A stretch of 8,564 bases of DNA from Microbacteriaceae bacterium (GTDB lineage: Bacteria > Actinomycetota > Actinomycetes > Actinomycetales > Microbacteriaceae), in NCBI GenBank assembly GCA_012511645.1, contig JAAZFP010000395.1, forward strand, positions 1 to 8,564, written 5' to 3'. Under the pieces are notes generated by a model that did not search any database, was not told the origin of the DNA, and was given only the letters and a program-made list of their open reading frames with translations. The position numbers were made by a program, and so were the translations under genes. Below are positions 5,672 to 8,564 of this stretch, piece after piece. Numbering within the stretch: the first letter of the stretch is position 1; each line of letters opens with the position of its first letter.

Positions 5672-6673
5672 CTACTCGCCCGCCAGCACCTCGAGCATCT
5701 CAGCGGCGCGGTTCGAGAAGCCCCACTCGTTGTCGTACCAGGTGACGACCTTGACGTGATTGCCCTGAATCTGGGTCAGCTCTGAGTCAAAGATTGACGA
5801 GTGAGGGTTGCCGACAATATCTGACGACACGAGCGGGTCGTCCGCGTATTCGAGGATGCCTGCGAGCTTCCCAGCAGCCGCGTCGCGGTAGGCCTGCAAC
5901 ACCTCCTCGCGGGTCACCTCCCGCGATACCTCGGCGTTCAGTTCGACGATCGATCCCACCGGCACCGGCACACGCATCGACGTGCCCGAGAGTTTTCCAT
6001 CGAGCTTCGGCAGCACGAGCCCAATCGCTTTTGCCGCCCCCGTTGACGTCGGCACAATATTGAGCGCGGCAGCTCGCGCGCGACGCTTGTCTTTGTGGGG
6101 GCCGTCGATGAGGTTCTGATCCTGGGTGTATGCGTGCACAGTCGTCATGAAGCCCTGCTTGATGTCCGCGAGCTCATCGAGCACCTGCGCGAGCGGCGCG
6201 AACGCGTTTGTCGTGCACGAGGCGTTTGACACGATCACATGCTGCTCGGGGTCGTAGAGGTCGTCGTTCACACCAACAACGACAGTGAGGTCGGCGTTCG
6301 TCGCCGGAGCACTCACGAGCACCCGCTTCGCGCCAGCTTCTACATGCTTTCTTGCGTCTTCGGCCTTCGTGAACCGGCCAGTTGATTCAAGCACGGCCTG
6401 CACTCCAAGTTCACCCCAGGGCAACTGCGTGGGATCCGGCTGTGCGAAGACCTTAATGCGCCGACCGGCGACGAGTAGCTCGTCGTTCTCGAACGCGACC
6501 TCGTGCTCCAGCCGCCCGTAGACGCTGTCCCACTCCAGCAGGTGTGCGAGGGTGACCCCGTCAGTGAGGTCGTTCACCGCGACGACGTCGATATCGAGAT
6601 CCCGCTCAAGGATGACCCGAAGCACCCCTCGGCCGATTCGCCCAAACCCGTTGATCGCAATGCGCTTGCTCAT
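5672..6673 (-). CDS. gap: Glyceraldehyde-3-phosphate dehydrogenase, NAD-type
   Basis: A 333-aa protein of full family length. It converts glyceraldehyde-3-phosphate, NAD and phosphate to 1,3-bisphosphoglycerate in glycolysis (cytoplasmic homotetramer). Rossmann motif INGFGRIGR at residues 7-15; an Asp at 35 (VAVND) typical of NAD rather than NADP use; catalytic Cys153 in SNASCTTN; His180 in TTVHAYT; then PHKDKRRARAAA, PTSTGAAKA, SGTSMRVPVP and the C-terminal WYDNEWGFS. The Lys in PHKDK replaces the Leu more usual there. The ATG at 6673 is chosen because the conserved MSKRIAINGFG starts there and GAGGAT precedes it closely. An in-frame ATG at 6682 and a longer frame to 6757 exist but lack ribosome binding sites or homology-like sequence. 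The gene is alone, not followed by pgk and tpiA as the main glycolytic copy often is in this phylum. Confidence 0.97.
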   Translation of the reverse strand: MSKRIAINGFGRIGRGVLRVILERDLDIDVVAVNDLTDGVTLAHLLEWDSVYGRLEHEVAFENDELLVAGRRIKVFAQPDPTQLPWGELGVQAVLESTGRFTKAEDARKHVEAGAKRVLVSAPATNADLTVVVGVNDDLYDPEQHVIVSNASCTTNAFAPLAQVLDELADIKQGFMTTVHAYTQDQNLIDGPHKDKRRARAAALNIVPTSTGAAKAIGLVLPKLDGKLSGTSMRVPVPVGSIVELNAEVSREVTREEVLQAYRDAAAGKLAGILEYADDPLVSSDIVGNPHSSIFDSELTQIQGNHVKVVTWYDNEWGFSNRAAEMLEVLAGE

Positions 6674-6728
6674 GATCCTCATTTCGTGGTTGACGGTCCC
6701 TCCCCATTCTTCAGCAGCCAAGGCGGCA

Positions 6729-6757
6729 TCTCTAGGGGTCAGCGCAGAATTCGACAA
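6729..6757 (-). promoter_or_regulatory. Candidate promoter of the GAPDH gene
   Basis: Minus strand: -35-like TTGTCG (6752-6757), a 17-bp spacer, -10-like TAGAGA (6729-6734). Predicted start is near 6722, giving a leader of about 50 nt. The -10 departs from TANNNT at the last base. It overlaps the control region of the divergent alkyltransferase gene, so the two may compete. Confidence 0.45.
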
Positions 6758-6761
6758 AGGT

Positions 6762-6767
6762 TAAACT
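6762..6767 (+). promoter_or_regulatory. -10 box of the alkyltransferase gene, suggesting a leaderless mRNA
   Basis: TAAACT matches TANNNT and ends 6 nt before the GTG at 6774, so transcription should start at or within a base or two of the start codon. There is no good -35. A GAGGG just before the GTG is too close (1-2 nt) to act as a normal ribosome binding site, which also favours leaderless initiation. Confidence 0.5.
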
Positions 6768-6773
6768 GAGGGC

Positions 6774-7283
6774 GTGACACGGCATGCCTACGCAGACACG
6801 AGCCTCGGCCGGCTGCTGTTGGTCGCCGACGGGGACTCGGTTACCGGGCTGTACTTCGAGGATCACCACCACCCGCCTGTCGTGTCAGACCTTGGCACCG
6901 AGGTCACCCTCGGCAACGACGAGCTCCTCGCCGCGGCCGCGGATGAGTTGTGTGAATACCTTGCCGGTTCGCGACAAGACTTTTCGGTGCCGCTGCGAGC
7001 CGACGGTGACGCGTTTTCGACGCGAGTGTGGAAGCGGCTGCGCGCCATTCCCTACGGTTCAACGGTGACCTACGGCGAGCTTGCGCGCGAACTCGGCAAT
7101 CCACACCTGTCCCAGCGGGTTGGCCAGGCGGTCGGCCAGAATCCGCTGTGCGTGCTGATCCCCTGTCACCGAGTGATGGGCTCTGACGGATCGCTGACGG
7201 GGTACGCTGGCGGACTCGATCGCAAACGAACACTGCTGGCCCTCGAGGAGCCTCCCGCCGACCAGACCGATCGGTTGTTCTAA
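6774..7283 (+). CDS. ogt: Methylated-DNA--[protein]-cysteine S-methyltransferase
   Basis: A 169-aa one-step DNA repair protein that transfers alkyl groups from O6-alkylguanine (and O4-alkylthymine) to its own cysteine and is thereby used up. The N-terminal domain (about residues 1-75) is short. The C-terminal domain has FSTRVWKRLRAIPYGSTVTYGELA (helix-turn-helix, Tyr100), the recognition helix LSQRVGQAVGQNPL (with Asn123), and the active site IPCHRV with acceptor Cys131, followed by GSLTGYAGGLDRKRTLLALE. All key residues are intact. There is no Ada-type activator domain, so it is of the Ogt/MGMT type. The start is GTG 6774; an upstream TAAACT suggests leaderless translation. The next gene follows after 36 nt on the same strand, so co-transcription is likely. 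The exact symbol (ogt or mgt) is a naming choice. Confidence 0.96.
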   Translation: MTRHAYADTSLGRLLLVADGDSVTGLYFEDHHHPPVVSDLGTEVTLGNDELLAAAADELCEYLAGSRQDFSVPLRADGDAFSTRVWKRLRAIPYGSTVTYGELARELGNPHLSQRVGQAVGQNPLCVLIPCHRVMGSDGSLTGYAGGLDRKRTLLALEEPPADQTDRLF

Positions 7284-7319
7284 CGGTGAACAACATATAC
7301 ACAGCGAAGGAGCGCAAGA

Positions 7320-7817
7320 ATGAGCGTTGATGCGGTTCGTGACTACCTGGTCTCACGGGGGTGGTCAGGCGAGATCCTCGAGTTCGAAGAATCAAGCGCC
7401 ACCGTTGAACTTGCTGCGCAGAAGGTCGGCACCGAGCCAGCTCGCATCGCCAAGACGCTCGGGTTCTATGACCCCGGGGATGCGGGTCGATCGATTCTCG
7501 TCGTTGCCGCGGGCGACGCAAAGGTGAACAGCGGGCAGTTCAAACGACGATTTGGTGGCAAACCACGCATGCTGCAGGGCGAGGATGTCGCCGCGCTGTC
7601 GGGTCACCCAGTCGGCGGAGTGTGCCCGTTTGCGAACCCGAGTGAAGCGCGCGTGCTCTTGGACGAGTCACTGCGTCGCTTTGAGTCGGTCTACCCCGCG
7701 GCGGGCACCTCGACCTCCGCCGTGCACATCTCGCTTGCCGAGATCGAGCACCTCAGTGACGCTGAGGGGTGGGTCGATATTTCGACCGGGTGGCGGGATG
7801 AGGTTTCTGCAGAGTAG
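7320..7817 (+). CDS. YbaK/EbsC-family aminoacyl-tRNA deacylase-like protein
   Basis: A 165-aa single-domain protein of the YbaK/ProRS-INS family, which hydrolyses misacylated tRNAs (for example Cys- or Ala-tRNA-Pro) in trans. Visible motifs are ARIAKTLGF with the expected functional Lys45, ILVVAAGDAKVN (about 59-70), SGHPVGGVCPFANP (about 94-107, the glycine-rich GxGGxxPF loop) and VLLDESL followed by VYPAAGTS. The length is normal. The ATG has a GAAGGAG ribosome binding site (7306-7312) at 7-nt spacing. It lies 36 nt after the alkyltransferase gene with no terminator between them. Which aminoacyl-tRNA it clears cannot be told from sequence, so no symbol is given; some family members have other substrates or act as sensors. 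Confidence 0.93.
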   Translation: MSVDAVRDYLVSRGWSGEILEFEESSATVELAAQKVGTEPARIAKTLGFYDPGDAGRSILVVAAGDAKVNSGQFKRRFGGKPRMLQGEDVAALSGHPVGGVCPFANPSEARVLLDESLRRFESVYPAAGTSTSAVHISLAEIEHLSDAEGWVDISTGWRDEVSAE

Positions 7818-7887
7818 GTTCAGGGGCCGGCGCGGGGTTGGTGGGCTCGGGCTCGCTGCGATCGCTGGCGTTGGCGTGAGCGTTGGT

Positions 7888-7904
7888 GGCGCCCAGCGCC
7901 GTTT
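7888..7904 (+). terminator. Possible weak terminator after the deacylase gene
   Basis: GGCGC-CCA-GCGCC (7888-7900) forms a 5-bp GC hairpin extended by one T-G pair and followed by only three Ts. It lies 71 nt past the stop codon. The short T-run makes this tentative. Confidence 0.3.
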
Positions 7905-8024
7905 CGGGGCTGCCGCGACGGGCTGGCGCCCGCCTTGCCATCAGGGGCTGGGTTGCGTGGCGTCTTCGGTGTGCGGGGTGACATTCAGCGCTTCGATTCA
8001 TGTTGGGCTGCTGAGTGGTCGCGC

Positions 8025-8044
8025 TGTTGTTGATTGTTGTTGAT
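8025..8044. repeat. Perfect 10-bp tandem duplication
   Basis: TGTTGTTGAT occurs twice head-to-tail in noncoding DNA and is followed by TG, so the array could have grown by slippage. No function is apparent. Confidence 0.75.
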
Positions 8045-8160
8045 TGCATGCTCGCTGAGGAGCTGCTGTTCTCGGGTGGTGGTCCTGCTGATACTCATGC
8101 TGGGGTCAATACTTCGGTCCCCTGCGGAACCGGTATGCCAGGGTGAGGTTGATGTGCTGA

Positions 8161-8186
8161 TGTGCCGTGATGTGTTCGACGGCACA
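8161..8186. repeat. Inverted repeat, 8-bp perfect stem
   Basis: TGTGCCGT (8161-8168) and ACGGCACA (8179-8186) are perfect inverted arms around a 10-nt loop. No T-run follows, so it is unlikely to be a simple terminator. An operator or RNA hairpin upstream of the DUF222-like gene is possible. It overlaps two of three closely spaced TGATGTG words (8150, 8158, 8168). Confidence 0.6.
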
Positions 8187-8254
8187 CAGCGCTGATGAGA
8201 AATTGATGTATAACGCTGATCAGGTGTTTTGCTGTGTTTGCGGGGGTCGATTCG

Positions 8255-8263
8255 TCGTCCACA
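8255..8263 (+). promoter_or_regulatory. DnaA-box-like nonamer 1
   Basis: TCGTCCACA differs by one base from the high-GC DnaA box TTGTCCACA. It lies 26 bp ahead of a perfect box in the same orientation. Confidence 0.35.
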
Positions 8264-8280
8264 GGCCAATTCGGGGTGAC

Positions 8281-8289
8281 TTATCCACA
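8281..8289 (+). promoter_or_regulatory. DnaA-box-like nonamer 2
   Basis: TTATCCACA is an exact consensus DnaA box, 50 bp upstream of the DUF222-like start codon. No dnaA, dnaN or AT-rich unwinding region is present, so this is not the replication origin. Isolated boxes can titrate DnaA or let it regulate nearby transcription. Confidence 0.45.
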
Positions 8290-8339
8290 GATTCTTTGGT
8301 TTGGCTGCGGGCGTGAGTGGGTGCTGGTTGACTGGGGTC

Positions 8340-8564
8340 ATGACCAGGTTTCTTGACGCACCACCCGAGCTGTACACCCAGCTGGGCAGGGTCGTGTCAC
8401 GCATCGAAACCGTACGCACACTGATCAGCCGTCTGCAGGCCGCAGAAGCCACCTTGTTGGCTGAGGTGTCAGAGATCGCGGTCGCTTTTGCTGAGGCGGA
8501 GGCCCACCCCGACGGGGCTGGCATGGCACACCGTCTGGTTGCCTCCGAGATTGGTGCGGCAGTC
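8340..8564 (+). CDS. Probable DUF222 / 13E12-family protein, N-terminal part
   Basis: The first 75 codons of a gene that runs off the window. The protein begins MTRFLDAPPELYTQLG and continues with a long helical segment (RIETVRTLISRLQAAEATLL, then AEVSEIAVAFAEAEA) and HRLVASEIGAAV near residue 64. This pattern, especially the R-x-hydrophobic-A-x-EIGAA motif, is typical of the start of DUF222 domains, usually followed by a C-terminal HNH nuclease domain. That domain is not in view, so nuclease activity cannot be claimed. Such genes are commonly multicopy in actinobacterial genomes and move within them. The start is uncertain: GTG 8313 is in frame with no intervening stop, and the GGGG before the ATG is poorly spaced. 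Confidence 0.7.
   Translation, partial: MTRFLDAPPELYTQLGRVVSRIETVRTLISRLQAAEATLLAEVSEIAVAFAEAEAHPDGAGMAHRLVASEIGAAV

Larger units (their letters stand above)
7818..8339. other. Gene-free, T/G-skewed interval with short repeats
   Basis: About 520 bp without a credible gene on either strand. The reading frames across it lack ribosome binding sites and protein-like composition. It holds a weak hairpin after the deacylase gene, a perfect 10-bp tandem duplication, three TGATGTG words, an inverted repeat, and two DnaA-box-like nonamers close to the next gene. The plus strand is richer in T and G than the coding neighbours. It may include the regulatory region of the DUF222-like gene or decayed sequence. 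Confidence 0.6.

Noticed and set aside
6674..6757. Longer N-terminus for the GAPDH protein
   Set aside because: The extra 28 residues precede the conserved MSKRIAINGFG start and cover the promoter region.
8255..8289. Chromosomal replication origin
   Set aside because: Only two DnaA-like boxes, with no AT-rich unwinding region and no dnaA, dnaN or parAB genes nearby.
8328..8333. TTGACT as a -35 box
   Set aside because: It ends 6 nt before the ATG of the DUF222-like gene, leaving no room for a -10 box, and may even be in the coding frame.
7985..8524. 179-codon minus-strand frame
   Set aside because: It is antisense to the DUF222-like gene and its leader, with Ser/Thr/Arg-rich composition and no protein-like pattern.

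Overview
This window looks like a chromosomal segment of a high-GC Gram-positive bacterium of the Actinomycetota, probably Microbacteriaceae or a close relative. The placement is inferred from the base composition, the tmRNA tag peptide ANAKRTDFALAA, TANNNT-type -10 boxes sitting almost on start codons, and the start of a DUF222/13E12-like gene at the right edge. It was not tested by any search.

Left block (1-4617). Three tightly spaced minus-strand genes run right to left: a 656-aa von Willebrand factor A (VWA) protein, an unrecognised 283-aa protein behind a strong ribosome binding site, and a glycerophosphodiester phosphodiesterase cut off by the window edge. A MoxR/CbbQ-type AAA+ ATPase gene is divergent from the VWA gene, across a 69-bp gap that holds a 13-bp palindrome. 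AAA+ plus VWA pairs (NorQ/NorD, CbbQ/CbbO, RavA/ViaA, CobS/CobT) act as chaperone-like machines that remodel or metallate a client protein. This pair appears to be one whose client is unknown, and the 283-aa protein is the obvious candidate partner. It is the best candidate in the window for an undescribed system.

Middle block (4618-5671). The tmRNA gene ssrA lies on the minus strand with a complete tag reading frame, a recognisable promoter and a weak terminator. No smpB is present beside it. The 285 bp between the AAA+ gene and ssrA contain a mosaic of partial copies of the ssrA 3' end in both orientations. This could be a scar of integration at the tmRNA 3' end or a local intergenic repeat family. 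Between ssrA and the next gene lies a threefold 31-bp tandem repeat.

Right block (5672-8564). A stand-alone NAD-type glyceraldehyde-3-phosphate dehydrogenase gene (minus) is divergent from an O6-alkylguanine-DNA alkyltransferase gene (plus), which may be read as a leaderless message. A YbaK/EbsC-family aminoacyl-tRNA deacylase-like gene follows it. About 520 bp without a gene then hold short repeats, an 8-bp-stem inverted repeat and two DnaA-box-like nonamers. The window ends in the first 75 codons of a probable DUF222 (13E12 family) protein.

Overall this is mostly core metabolism and housekeeping (glycolysis, ribosome rescue, DNA repair, tRNA proofreading, lipid head-group turnover) beside one uncharacterised ATPase/VWA module and two repeat-rich intergenic zones.
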